Shown here: positions 46,351 through 57,915 of the stretch, one piece after another | Position numbering within the stretch: the first letter of the stretch is position 1 | Layout of the letters: the number at the start of each line of letters is the position of its first letter | Origin: Penicillus capitatus | Lineage: Eukaryota; Chlorophyta | DNA: 64,000 nt | Direction of reading: 5' to 3' | NCBI GenBank assembly: GCA_965649825.1 | Contig: OZ287704.1 | Location: 992,001 to 1,056,000 of the forward strand | Notes under the pieces: model-generated | Database searches by the model: none | Seen by the model: the letters and a program-made list of their open reading frames with translations, nothing else | What the model was told of the DNA's origin: nothing | Translations under genes and position numbers: made by a program

Positions 46351-49120
46351 GCTTTGTGGTATACAAAATGTGAGGTAGTGCTCCGTTTGCTGGAAGGACC
46401 TGGGATGAGTGATGAATCTGTCTCTACGACAGTGGCTGGGAGCAATACAGTATTCAGTTGATGGCACGGTAAATGACATCATGCTGAATCGATGTCTGGA
46501 GTAGAAGCTAATGAAGTGCCTTCTCTGCAGGGTGGTGGATGCATCAATGAGCTTTTTTCTGGAATACGAAATTGACAAACCGGATTCGCTTACCAAGGCA
46601 TTCCGAAAACGAAGGAGATTTTGCAGCCCCTGAAGAATGAGGCGAGAATCGGCCAGCCAGAAATCATGTGAAACATCAAGGTACAGTTATCCTGTTATGA
46701 CAATGGAATGTTTAGATCTATAATCAGATGCAAGAGGGGATTGGATCCTGTTGATACATTCCGAAGAGATGATATCCAGGAAGGAATGATCGGCGATTCA
46801 AGATCGTCATCCGACATCCTAAAGAGAATTCTGGACATACAGCCCAGGACACTAAAAACAATGACCATTCCAGAAATGCAACAAGACTGAAGACATCTCC
46901 ATTGAAGGACACAGTTTGGTTTTCGCGCACGACAGATACGTATTCACACATTCCTTTCTGCAAAGCTTGTGGACATTTATCTTACACGATGTTCCCCGTC
47001 CATCTGGGAATCTGAGGTTCCCAAAGAGGTCCTTTCATTTTAACATTTCGTGCTGAGTGGTGCTCTGTTCTGCAGAAAACTTCATTGTCCGAGAAAGATG
47101 ACATGACGCGAAGAGCATGCAGAACACACCACAGTTTCCATCCTGCATAAGCTCGGTTGAATCAGCTGGAAGGTCTACATGCGCTCGGTTGAATCAGCTT
47201 CTGCAATTCGAGTTCGTCTGACCAAGGAGCCCCTTCGATGCGTACGTCAGCGCATAGCATGCTGCACTCACCAACACATTTCTCAAGGTAATCTGCAGAT
47301 ACTTCATGCTCCTTCCTTACACTTGATTCGACAGGCATTCAAAGAGGCAATTTCGAAGGAAGTGGTAGCAGTTGCTTGGATACACGACGGAGACTGTTTG
47401 ATTGAGAGAAGATACTTTGGATGTAGTCTCTTCTACAAGGCTTTTATTACCGTCTCATACGAGGTGATGGATGAGACACAAAGGCATCGATCGCAACGAT
47501 GGTAGACATCATTGATGGATGAGACTGGAAATCCTGCATCTCGTAATGCTATGGCATCGAGTGTTCTCTGGTGTCTGGACTGGCAGAAAGGAGAAGAAGG
47601 CTTAGAACACAGACAACGACTGACGATGCCACTCTGGATTGAAGAGAGAGAGATCAATCCTGCATCGCCTAGGTTCATGCATTCGGACAACGATGGTGAT
47701 TCAACCAGAGGCCGTTGATCGCATCCCAACAGACCGGATACATCAGGGAGAGAACTGGAGTGAATTCTTACCAGCAGTTCACAAGATGACCTGGATCAGA
47801 TTCCGAGGCATGAGGGCTCTGAACTCTAAAGGATCGCAGACATTCACAAGCATCCCTGACTGCAAGATCATCATCAGGACGAAAAAGACTCGTTGATAGC
47901 AGAGTCAACTGTTTTTCGAGTTGGTCAGTCTGACAGTGGGCTGAAAGCTGCGTGGGGTCGAGAGACTTGCCTGACCCCGAGAAAAACTGCCTATTCTCAT
48001 TCCAGGTATGTTCACTCTCACCTTTGCCTTGAGGTAGACTGCATCTCGCAGAATCAAAGCTGCGCTGAAGAGGGACGCACACAGCATGACGTCGGTTGAT
48101 GTGGGGACCAGTTGTCATCTGAATTGCTTCCGTGCCTTTCCAGAGCATCCTCGAGAAGGGACAGATTCTCTCTAGAGGAGATCAACCACTCTGAAAGAAA
48201 TGAGAGGAATCTACTCTGACGGAGGAGGTGATGATTTGGAAGCGATGCTGAATCGGATGAGCGATCGAGACAATTCCTGCAGCCAGTTCTCCCAGTCAAG
48301 GTCACGGAGTTGCAGACCAAGTCTGGATGACGGCCATCGCATATGCGGAGAAGCATGTGTGACTGTGCTGCATCAGATTCTCCCGAAGCACCACCATCGG
48401 ATTCGTCAGAGAAGTGTGCCCGGGAATGCAGTCAAGTCAGATGCCTGCCTGAGTTATCCTAATGCGGCTCATCCATCCGAAGACTCGGCAGACGTTGCCG
48501 ATGCATCCTCAGGGCACAGAACAAGACTCCAGGATGATTCGAAGAGTGACAACCGCTCTTCCACAGGGCAGGGACGAGTTGATGGTGTGTCTCTGCCATA
48601 GCAGAGAGAAGCACCACTCGACAAAATGATCACTGCAATGACATGTCTCATCAGGTAAAAAAATGCCACATATGCTCTTGTGCTCAAGGCCACTGTGCCA
48701 TTAGGCTGAGATGAGGAAGAAGCGTCAGAAGGAGAGAGATCGATATATGGGATGTGCCTAGCGGAAGAAGAACTTCCTCTTCACCTTCCTGACCGAATCG
48801 TGAGCAGACTCACTGACAGACTGTCAAGCGAAGAACACAGCAAATGCGGCAACTGGACAGACACCCACAGAGAATGCAACCATCAAATGCAGGAGGCAAA
48901 AAGTAGAAAGGCTTCTTGCGAGGCAGACAGTGCTCATGTTCGAGAAGCCCATGAGCAGTCTTGGATAACTTACCTTGCACTGATCCACCCAACCCAACCC
49001 ACTTCACCCCACCCCACCCCCGGCAGCGGCAGCCGCATCAGGGAGGATGGCTGGGCGACAGGGAGAGCAGAGACCGTGACATTGGGCAGCCACGTGATTC
49101 GGTCGATGTACTCAGGTAAG
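46351..49120. other. gene-poor interval
   Basis: Short ORFs on both strands (up to about 130 codons at 48200-48601 plus), none with recognisable motifs or splice-joined partners. A short local duplication of CTCGGTTGAATCAGCT occurs at about 47152 and 47185. A C-rich run (CCAACCCA-type) lies near 48990-49020. Probably noncoding or degenerated sequence. Confidence 0.4.
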
Positions 49121-49665
49121 CGTCCTTTGGATCGGCATCCAGGGCCGTCTCTTCTGTCCCTTTTCTCTCCTTCTCCCCTGGATGCCCGTCTTCTTCGATC
49201 CGGGTAACGGAATCGGCATGTGTGTTTTCTTCTTGCCTGCCTGTGGTTTGTTTTTCTCCAGTGTGAGCAATGTTTACTTTAGAGCTCGCATTGACTGATC
49301 CATTCTCTGTCCATTGCTTCCTGCCTAGAAGTTTTCTAGTTTGCATGACCATTTCTATGCGATTTTCTTTTTTGTGCATGCCTGCAGTTATCAGTGTGTG
49401 TCCCTTTGTCTACTTCTTCTACTCTGTGATCATTTTTACTTTTCTTGTGTCCTGTCGCCGATTCCGTTATCCCTCATTGCATGTCTCTTTGCTCTTTCCT
49501 TTCTTTGTTGTGTTCTTTTCCACTGTGTTGTGCAAGTGCCGGTGTAATGTTTCCTCTGTCCTGTTCTTCCTGTGTTTGTTTTTGTTTCTTTGCTTTTCTT
49601 GTGTTTTCATTCATTTTCTACTTGGTCCTTTTTTGGACCTCCTATGTGCATGTCCGCGCAGCGCG
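49114..49665 (+). repeat. pyrimidine-rich hairpin-ended element A
   Basis: About 550 bp, very T-rich on the plus strand. It begins with a GTAAGC donor-like site, then the local hairpin GGCATCCAGGG...CCCTGGATGCC (about 49136-49187). It ends with the hairpin GGTCC-T6-GGACC (about 49625-49640), then GCATGTCCGCGCAG. The same end features in the same order occur at 50056-50540. It could be an intron-borne or mobile element. Confidence 0.5.
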
Positions 49666-50055
49666 GCGGATCCTAGGATGATTCCACGATTCGCCAATCA
49701 CACTGGGAGTTCTCACACTTCCAGGGCTGCTTTTTGGGAGAGGTCACTGGTGCTCTGCCAGGTCATGTCGAGCGGCGCCGCATGCCACAGGTATGAATCC
49801 TATCTCACTCAAATGTCACATCTGACTCTGCCTTCGCAGATGGGGGTTTGACAGTACTCTCAAAGGAGAGAGTTACAGACAAGGATCTCCTCCTATCGCA
49901 TTGACTATAGAGGTAATCCAACATAGCGATTCTTTGTCTACATTCGTCTGTATCGGTTTTACTAGGAGGATGATGATTGGCATGCAAGAATCAAAGAAAG
50001 AGGATCAGCCTCGACATCCGCAAGGGAGTGTCGCAAATTTCGGAGTGTGGCTTGA

Positions 50056-50540
50056 TCAATCCTCCGGTGATGGCTTTCAGATCGGCATCCAGGCCCTCTT
50101 TTCCATTTCTATTTTGTTTCTCTCTCCCCCTGGATGCCAGTTTTCCTCTTCTTGGGCAACAGAGTCTCCTTTTCTTTTCTGATGTGTGTCCATTTCCCTA
50201 TTTTCTGATTTTGCTACTTTGTGCATTTCCCTGAGTTTATATCATTTGTGTTTGTTTGTGCGCATTATGAGATTCTTGCATCTGTGTTTTATGTGTATTC
50301 TCTTACCTTGTATCACACCTGTGTCCTTTTCTGGGACCTGTTGACCCTTTTCTGAACTGTTCTTGTACAATTGTCTTCTTTCCTTCTGTTTCAAACTTGC
50401 CTGTTTCATTTTGAGTCTGCAAGAGAGTTTTTCATTTTTTGTGTGTCTCTGTCCTTTCTCATTTTTGTGTTTTTTCATTCTTGGTCCCTTTTTGGACCCT
50501 TAACTGCATGTCCGCGCACGCGCCGGGTCTGAAAGCCACG
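50056..50540 (+). repeat. pyrimidine-rich hairpin-ended element B
   Basis: Second copy of the arrangement: ATCGGCATCCAGG...CCTGGATGCC hairpin (about 50079-50137), T-rich body, GGTCCC-T5-GGACC hairpin (about 50483-50498), then GCATGTCCGCGCA. The body is diverged from element A and shorter by about 70 bp; only the ends are clearly alike. Confidence 0.5.
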
Positions 50541-51052
50541 CCGGAGATGGTTAGGCCCACTTGCACCCTCAAAACTCTCCCACACTGCCCAAGCGGACAG
50601 ATCCCAACATGCATGCCAACGACACAATCCTCCTCCATTGCAGCTGTCGACCATGTATCATCAAGTAAACGCTCTCTTTTCTTTTTATCACTCTTATCAA
50701 TCTTACGCCACAGGAGAGATGACTCGTTCCTCCAATGAAGATGTTTGAAAGACCTTGATCTGAAGTCTGTATACAAGTGATTGATTGAGCTCTCTACCTT
50801 AGCTCATAGATTCTTTTTGCCTCCGTTGATTCTCTTTGCAAAAAGAGAAAGGAATTGATTCTCTATTGGCAAACTGCCAGTTGCCGCTGCTGTGGTTTTC
50901 GTTAATCTGTCAGTGAGTGATCTCACGAGTTTTGGTTTCTAGTAGCAGGCGATATCTTATTCTACTGTGACGATACACGATTCAATATTAGCTGTTTGGC
51001 ATGTTCCTTTTCTACATTTGTTTCATTCTCGGTTTTCTTCTTTTCGCATTCT
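50541..51052. other. intergenic, AT-rich
   Basis: About 500 bp with no convincing ORF, hairpin or RNA gene. Confidence 0.4.
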
Positions 51053-51238
51053 CTACCCACGTTGTTGGTTCAATATGACTGCCGACTTCGTTACATGACT
51101 GATGGCCGTTCTAACTGGCTCCCCAGTTTTCTGGGTCAATGAAGAACGCGATAAACGATTACCAAACGGCAGCCTCTTGATCCGTTTCGCGTCTTCAAGG
51201 GCAGCATTCCACATCTGCGCAATTTTTTCTTTCGTCAC
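51053..51238 (-). CDS. small basic ORF or exon (about 61 codons)
   Basis: Open frame reading QMWNAALEDAKRIKRLPFGN ... GEPVRTAISHVTKSAV, stop at 51053. The composition is protein-like (basic, helical). It has no ATG at the ORF start; an ATG follows directly after a GCGCAG acceptor-like site, so it may be the last exon of a gene I cannot trace upstream. Not recognised. Confidence 0.25.
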   Translation of the reverse strand: MTKEKIAQMWNAALEDAKRIKRLPFGNRLSRSSLTQKTGEPVRTAISHVTKSAVILNQQRG

Positions 51239-51478
51239 AAAAAAAATTGATTATTGAAGACATGTGTGCTTTCTAAGCACGTGCGAGACTCGATTGTATG
51301 CGGTAAAGCAATTCACTTTTAGCACCTTTATTTACAATGTGCCATCACCAGACGCCTCATGCTTATCAAACAAGCAGAGGTTTTTGTTAAACAGACTCTG
51401 TTTGCGGACGTAGATCATTCCTACGGTTAAATGTTCGAATGGACTGCACAGAATCATGATAGACGACATCGAATTCTA

Positions 51479-52160
51479 TCAGTGTAAGAAATACGTGTGG
51501 AACAGTGCCTCTGACGAATGACTAACATTACTCGCTTTGGCTTCCATTGAGAAAACAAAGAAGAAATAAAGCGCTACACCAATGGAGATCAAATAAAAAA
51601 GCGTGACACTCAGATAACATGACCTACAGGGACAGACAGATGGACATCATAAATGTGTGAGCAACAGAGGGCGTGCGTACGTACCCTGTTTGGAGTCCAG
51701 CCACATACAGACAAAGCAATTGGGCCCATCCCATCATAGATGATCCCCACAACGTTCCTGTCACGCATCCTGTCACATCAACAAAAGATGTTTGGCGAAA
51801 TGCGCACACACATGTCAACCAGATTTTGTCTCTTGTGTGGAGGGCACGTGGAACCATGAGTCCGTTACCAGCCATAGCCAGGAGGCTGAAATTCAGAGAG
51901 AGTCCAACAAGACTGGAGGGATTTGCAAAGTTGCAGACAAGTTGACCGATGGGCTGAAATGCGAAAAGAAGGGTCGCTGTCCATGCAGAAATCCCATTCC
52001 AGGTTTTCTTAATTGCTGGACTTAATGCATCCAATGCTACAGACACGGCGCATTCTACATGGCACAATGATGGCCTCTTTCTTCGTTTCACTTCAGAATG
52101 TAGGATGTATTGGGCGGGACTCAAGTCATCACAGTTTTGTCCAGGAAAGCCTGATAACAT
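51479..52160 (-). CDS. MEX1-like maltose exporter, C-terminal half only
   Basis: Open from ATG 52158-52160. After a non-homologous start it reads as the second half of MEX1-type plastid transporters: KKTWNGISAWTATLLFAFQP, IGQLVCNFANPSSLVGLSLN, LLAMAGNGLMVPRALHTRDK, IWLT, GTLWGSSMMGWAQLLCLYVA. A 61-nt intron (about 51621-51681) joins a final helix LSVTLFYLISIGVALYFFF, stop 51479-51481. An in-frame stretch (CVCAFRQTSFVDVTGCV) interrupts the family pattern where I could not place a splice. The N-terminal half is not found upstream but at 39.7-41.3 kb. Whether either half is functional is unknown. Confidence 0.55.
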
Positions 52161-52458
52161 ATAGAAGCATCGCCTCCTCTTGCATCAGAAACGCTGAATC
52201 GGTCATGCGCGTGCGAAACTGATCTCGTTAGAGATCGAACTATGTTCTGCGAAATCTGATAATCATCGAATCGCTAAACAATCTCTTTTGCACATATCCC
52301 TTTTAACCTGACCCCGTGTCTTCAACATAATTCGTGAAGCATTCATTCTAGAAGTCTGTTTCGAGGGGGGCGACGGTCGGAGGACGTTAAATCTGGCAAA
52401 TGTGCTTGGTATTGTTCTTGAAACGCCTGTCACATCCAACGACTCCAGTAAAGCGTCC

Positions 52459-53146
52459 ATGTGCGCGATCACCGTCAATGTCGCGCCACTTCGAGGCGCA
52501 GACCGATGGACCAGCCGGCTGCCATTTTCTCCCTCTCCTTCCAGATCAACGTGGACATTTCGCTGTCTTCCCCGCCTTCTCTCTTTTTCGACCCGTCCCG
52601 ATCGCCATACCTTCATCGTCCAGGCCGGAGCAGATACAGAGGACAACACGTCAACAGAGAAGGTAATGCTAAACCACCGCGTTACTGACGACCAAATAAA
52701 AGCAAAACAGACACAGCATTCCATGTACAGGAGTCGGTCGCTGACCCAAAAGACATAAAGGAGGAAGAAGAAGAGGAAGATCCCATTTGGGTTCGACGAG
52801 AACGGCTGCAGGAGCTTCAAAAGGAAGAAGCATCTGAGACCTTTGAGCTCCCTTTCTTCGTCTCCCTGTTACTGTCTGCTGTTATTGCCATCGCTGCTGT
52901 TGGATCTGTATTCGAAATCGCCAACAAGCATGCCCTCTTTGGAGTCATACCACCAGAGAATCCTCTGTGGCTACCGATTCTTGCATTCTTTGCTCTGACA
53001 GGCTTGCCGGTCTCGGGTACGAAATGACCGACCTCGAAAAAGCGTCCTTGCTGAGCAGGGAATTGTATCTAGGATATTTTTTCTTTTCGTCTGTGGCTGC
53101 TGCGAACAAATTGGCGGATCAGATGGACAGGATCGACAACGCCTGA
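52459..53146 (+). CDS. plastid-type membrane protein
   Basis: ATG 52459. The N-terminus is rich in Ser, Arg and Thr with almost no acid (MCAITVNVAPLRGADRWTSR...), like a plastid transit peptide ending near VQAGADTED. A 67-nt intron (about 52661-52727) joins an acidic stretch (KEEEEEEDPIWVRRERLQEL). Two membrane segments follow (FFVSLLLSAVIAIAAVG and WLPILAFFALTGLPVSG) around FGVIPPENP. A last intron (about 53020-53076) joins YFFFSSVAAANKLADQMDRI, stop 53144-53146. The FGVxPPxxPxWxP...LTGLP...AANK..D.MD pattern is what I recall from uncharacterised chloroplast membrane proteins of plants and algae. Function unknown. Confidence 0.65.
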
Positions 53147-53364
53147 ATACTAAACAATCCTCATTCTACTGGCACAGTTTCTCATGCATTTCTTTAAATT
53201 CTCGGAAAAGCCTCTCTCTGGTGATTATACGAGACAAAAGAGATTCTGAACGATACATCTGCATCCATTCGGCTAGCCAGGCATGCATTTGTCCATGCAT
53301 CACATTTTGCAGACATAATGGGTGACGTGACGTTTAGCGTTGCTGCCATTGCGTTGTCGTCGCG

Positions 53365-56300
53365 ATGCACGCGTCGGTGTCCTGGTATCGACTATGGATG
53401 CGCGTGACACCAATGTCGCGGTCAAAAGGAAACCTGTGTGCTCCTTTGCGTCCGTTGTCCTCAGGCGGACTGCTCTCGATTCTCTCTCAGCACAGCAAAA
53501 CAAAGAAAGAGCGTTCGACACCTTCGGCAGAGTCTAAGGGAGAGAAGCCATTAAACGGTTTGGGCATCCTTGGAGAGATCGCTCGACAACGCGTCCGCGA
53601 GAACATCCCGACACCAGCGATGACTAATGGCTACGAAAGGCCGCCAGAGATGAGACCACCATTACAGAAGAGACCTCCTCCAGTGTATGAAGATCCTTTG
53701 CGTGAACGCGCACCGACAAGGAATGCACCGACAAGGAATTGGCAGCAACCGCGGGTTGAGCCCGAACCCGAGCCCGAACGTGTGTCTTGACTTTTGACCA
53801 GAGATCTGAGATGTTGTGATGGCGGGTGTTGTGCAGAAGTGAATGGATTTCGTACAAAGTATGACGATCGATGGGCACGTTTAATGAAAAAAGCGCCAGT
53901 GAATGGCAAAGCACAGCAACAGGCACCAAGACCCTCTCTTCCATCATTGGAGAAGGCACATCAACGAAAACAACCAACCAAACCACAACAAAAAATCATA
54001 GCGATATCAGATGATATCACAACAAAGCTCTTGGCACATAAACTGGGTGAGAAATGCTGTCTTCAGAAACAGTGTTACTGGAACGGTGGAGTTAGGGGTG
54101 ACCATCCCAAAACTGGAGGACGTATTGGCATCGTTAGGCGAGGCACCGGAATCGCACGAAGACATGTTGCATATCATTTGTGGATGTGAGATGAGGGCGG
54201 TTGTGTTCTAGACTGTCGATGGATGCGGCCGAGTTAGCTGCAGGAGAGTTTGGAACGATCGTCAAGAAAATCCGTTCAAACAGTCATCCAATAGCTAGAA
54301 AGCGTCAACAGCAATCGCGTTGTCTGTAGATGTGGCGGCAGGGCAGACGATCACACGTCCTCCGGTCGTGACCGTCATGGGTCATGTCGATCATGGAAAA
54401 GTGAACCATTGCTTAAAGGCCTGCTGACTTGTTCGATCGCATTTAGACGACCCTGCTCGATGCACTGCGTCATACATCTGTCGCTGCTGGCGAAGCTGGA
54501 GGCATTACTCAAGTATGCTGTGTCTGCACAGATCTGGATGTCTAGTGAAAAGGGCTCTGTAACTGTCGTAGCATATTGGAGCATTTGAAGTTCGTTTGGA
54601 AGGATCGGAGGACACATTGACGTTTCTCGACACACCTGGGCACGCAGCTTTTTCGTCGATGCGCGCTCGGGGAGCCAGGGTTACGGACCTGGTCGTTCTT
54701 GTGGTGGCAGCAGACGACGGAGTGATGCCACAGACAAAAGAGTGTCTCAAGCTTATACGCGAGGCCGGATGCCAATTTGTGGTCGCCGTCACCAAATGTG
54801 ATCTCCCACAGGCACGCACCTCCCATCCACACGATCCTCATTACTTATCAGTTGCCATACGATTTCAGGCGAATGTCGATAAGGTTAAGTCAGAGCTCGG
54901 TGCGGAGTCGGTGGAACTGGAGGAGTTTGGTGGACACGTTCAACTTGTCCCTGTCGCCGCTCCCGTTGGACAAGGATTGGAAGAACTCCAGGAAGCCTTA
55001 CTTCTTCAGGTGGAGCTCTCTTCAAGGTTTCCTCGTATGAGCAACGTGTCTTCACATCATGTCTTCTTTTTGTGTGGCAGGCGACAAATGTTGAACTGGC
55101 AGTACGGACGGATGTTCCTGCAACGGCCGTTGTGGTGGAAGCCAACAAAGACAAAGGATTGGGCTCAGTGGCGACGGTGATTGTAACGGGTGGGACACTC
55201 AAACAGGGTCAGCCTGTTGTGGTGGGTCATCACTGGGGAAAAATCCGTCAACTGCGAACACCGTCTGGCGAATTGGCGAAAGAAGTGACACCTGGAAGAC
55301 CTGTCGAAATCTCTGGCTTGCGCAGTGTCCCGCAACCAGGCGACGAATTGATGGTCATGTGCTCAAAACAGCAGACATAGGGAGAAGAGTTTCTGCCTGT
55401 TAAGGTTGTTCGAGATGAAGATCGGGCGAAGAGAGTGAGCATGGCACGACTGCAACGATTAGGGATGTCATTATCAGGCGGATTGCGATCCGAACAGGAG
55501 AAAGAGTATATATCCATTCATTGTGTTCTTTTATTGGATAAGGGGTGTGGACAGGACAAAGACGGTACCTTTCTTGATTAAGGCAGATACACAAGGAACT
55601 GTCGAAGCTGTGGCACGCGCCGTCGAAGGACTGGCGAGCGAAGTGGTAAGGCATGGCGTTTCTCTACATCTGTCATAAGGTCATCGACAGATCGCTCCCG
55701 AAATTATAACGTGTGCCGTCGGGAATGTCTCTGAAGCGGATGTCATGATGGCAGAGGCAACAAATGCTCAGATCCTGGCCTTCAATGTGAAAGTGTTGGG
55801 TCATGCTGTCGAGATTACTGCCAAGGACAAGAACGTCGAGATCCATCAGCACACGGTTATCTACCATTTACTCGATACCGTCGGACAAAGCCTTCTTGAC
55901 CGTGCGCCCCTCTGTGAGGACGAGCAGGTTCTTGGAGAGGCACTGGTTCAACAAATCTTCAACATCAAATGCAAACAGTATCTCACACAACGCACACCAT
56001 CTCACTCTTTCGCCTCTGCTTTTCAGATCGAAATCGCTTTTGAATGTGGCCGGATGCGTTGTCACTTCGGGACACGTGCAGAAATCCGAAGCCCTGTTCC
56101 GTGTGCAACGATCCGATCAAATTCTCTTTGAAGGACCCTGTACCTCACTCAAGCGACACAAACTGGATGTCGATCGCGTTGGCAAAGGAATGGAGTGTGG
56201 TATACTACTGAATCCCTTTAATCAGACAGCAGAGGTCCCTGTCCTTCATCTCCAGTCACCCTCCAGATCTCTCCCTTTGCCGACAGGGCGATGTGATTCG

Positions 56301-56391
56301 GGCGATTCTCAAGAAGAAAAGAAAGCCGAAGACGGAGACCGTTGTGGGAGGCGGAATAAGGATCGTGGAATTTTCGAATGCATCTTGTTGA
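53365..56391 (+). CDS. organellar translation initiation factor IF-2
   Basis: GTPase that places initiator tRNA on organelle ribosomes. An Arg/Ser-rich leader ([14 protein letters not shown]) is followed by a linker, an IF2N-like block ([33 protein letters not shown]), and the G domain: G1 [12 protein letters not shown]2 GEAGGITQ, G3 [10 protein letters not shown]4 VAVTKCD. Domains II-IV follow ([66 protein letters not shown]). About ten introns of 40-60 nt, two of them GC-AG (54169-54211, 54812-54868). One apparent 27-nt gap near 55354-55380 must be skipped to pass a TAG. G4 has Thr in place of the usual Asn. Stop at 56389-56391. Confidence 0.88.
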
Positions 56392-56396
56392 CGTCA
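56389..56396. promoter_or_regulatory. TGACGTCA palindrome upstream of rhodanese gene
   Basis: Overlaps the IF-2 stop codon and lies 34 bp before the rhodanese ATG. Same motif as at 35168. Confidence 0.25.
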
Positions 56397-56429
56397 TTCT
56401 TTCAGACTCGGATTGATTTAAGATTTCGA

Positions 56430-57798
56430 ATGCCTGCGTTTCTGCCGACGGGCTCTTTGACAGGTCTCGCTTTCATTGGCGCCATTGCCTGGCTCATTCG
56501 ATTCTTGAGGCGCTCATCGCAGCACGACGACATGGAGTCCGACTCAGTCGTCGACGCCAGATTCGGAACCCTATCTCCCAACGCCCTCTTACAACTCGTC
56601 TCCCCTTCTCCCTACCGAATCTCCGCTGAGTATGTTCGTGCAGCTCAATGCCGACGTCGTGCCGAGTTTCGTCGTGGATTTGCGCTCCGCGGAGCATGTG
56701 GAGCGCCGACCAGCCCCAGAATCCCTCAAACGCGCGCGTGGTGGATTCCTCAATGTCCCAAGTAGTTGGTCCCTCGCCTAACAGGATGTCCATATCGCCG
56801 ACTGTGTCTGCAGCATCCGATATCCGACGCGTTTTTGCCCGGCGTACCTCAGGAGACTTCCATTCGCGTTTTCCCACTGCTCGATTTCCGAGAAAAGAAG
56901 ATTTGATCGTCTGCGTCTCCGATGAAGTGCGAGATTGTCGCAAGGCCGTGCAGGAGATGGAAGCTCTTGGCTATGACTGGTATCGAGATTTCGTTCTATC
57001 ATTGAGAGACCGGTGTCAGATCGATCGTGGTGTCTCTAGTTCGGTGTATCTGAAGGGAGGATTCGATTCCGTAACATCTCGGCCTGTCAACACCAGCAAT
57101 CTCAATCGGACGTCATCCGTCAAACACATCTCGCGTCATGCCGTTGCGTTGTTGCTGGGACGCAGAGATATGCTGCCGATGATCGAGTCCACCGTCCTGG
57201 ATTTGAGACGTGTGGATGAATTGGTTATGTTTGGATCCATCCAAGGGACAAAACACCTCGTAGGTGCGTATGGTTCACTTTGGAGAAGGGATGAGATTGA
57301 GGTGGACACGTGGATGGGTGTGTAGTCAATGAGCTGCCGAAGGCGTTGACATTGGATGCCGATAAATTCGAAGAAAGATATCTGTTTCCGAAACCAGGAC
57401 TCAACGATGTGGTGGTGACATCTTGTCGTACGAACAAACGTGCCATCTGGGCAGCACAGCTGCTGACTGAAGCTGGTTACACCAAAGTCTTCGTGCACCA
57501 CACCGGAGCCTACGGTTGGCGTTTTAATCTGAGTGTCAAGCCATACGACAGCTATGAACTGGGAGACGAGATTCCGCCGCCCAAAGAATTCAACAGAGAG
57601 ATGCCGGATGCCAGTGCGGGATTGAAAGAGTTGGAAGATCTGGGAATCATCTCCATACCGAAGAACGAATCGGCGCGGTCCTCTCTGCAACTCGCCTCTG
57701 ACAGGGATGGCACATCTCTCGAGGATTCTGCTTATTTCCCACCCCGAGACTCATCTGGAGAAGATATGAACGGATTTGATCCTTCGAGACAGTCATAG
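56430..57798 (+). CDS. membrane-anchored double rhodanese-domain protein
   Basis: ATG 56430; a hydrophobic helix at residues 5-25 (GSLTGLAFIGAIAWLIRFL) could be a membrane anchor or part of a leader. After a 46-nt intron (about 56596-56641) the first rhodanese module reads VVPSFVVDLRSAEHVE, GGFLNVPS, then LIVCVSDEVRDCRKAVQEM. The second reads KALTLDADKFEERYLFP, VVVTSCRTNKRAIWAAQLL, VHHTGAYGW. Both modules keep a Cys at or near the active-site position (CVSDEVRDC, CRTNKRA). Introns of about 49 nt (56762-56810) and 62 nt (about 57264-57325). The acidic C-terminus is unique. Rhodaneses carry sulfane sulfur or act as binding modules; which applies here is open. Confidence 0.75.
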
Positions 57799-57915
57799 AT
57801 CTGACGTCGTCCGTCCATCTGTTTTTGTGGCATAATGTACATATGATGAACGATGTGTTGCGCGAAGAGAGCTGTCACATCACCTGTCGCATCCGACAAC
57901 GGTCGTCGATTCGAG

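Noticed and set aside
45831-46445. 204-codon minus-strand protein with TSTSTSTDPD repeats, and the plus-strand VDVEVSGSVE frame
   Set aside because: All six frames are open because the repeat unit is 30 bp; no start context, splice partners or unique conserved flank supports one of them.
51755-51800. AT-AC (minor-class) intron in the C-terminal MEX1-like half
   Set aside because: The donor does not resemble ATATCCTT and no branch site of that class is visible.
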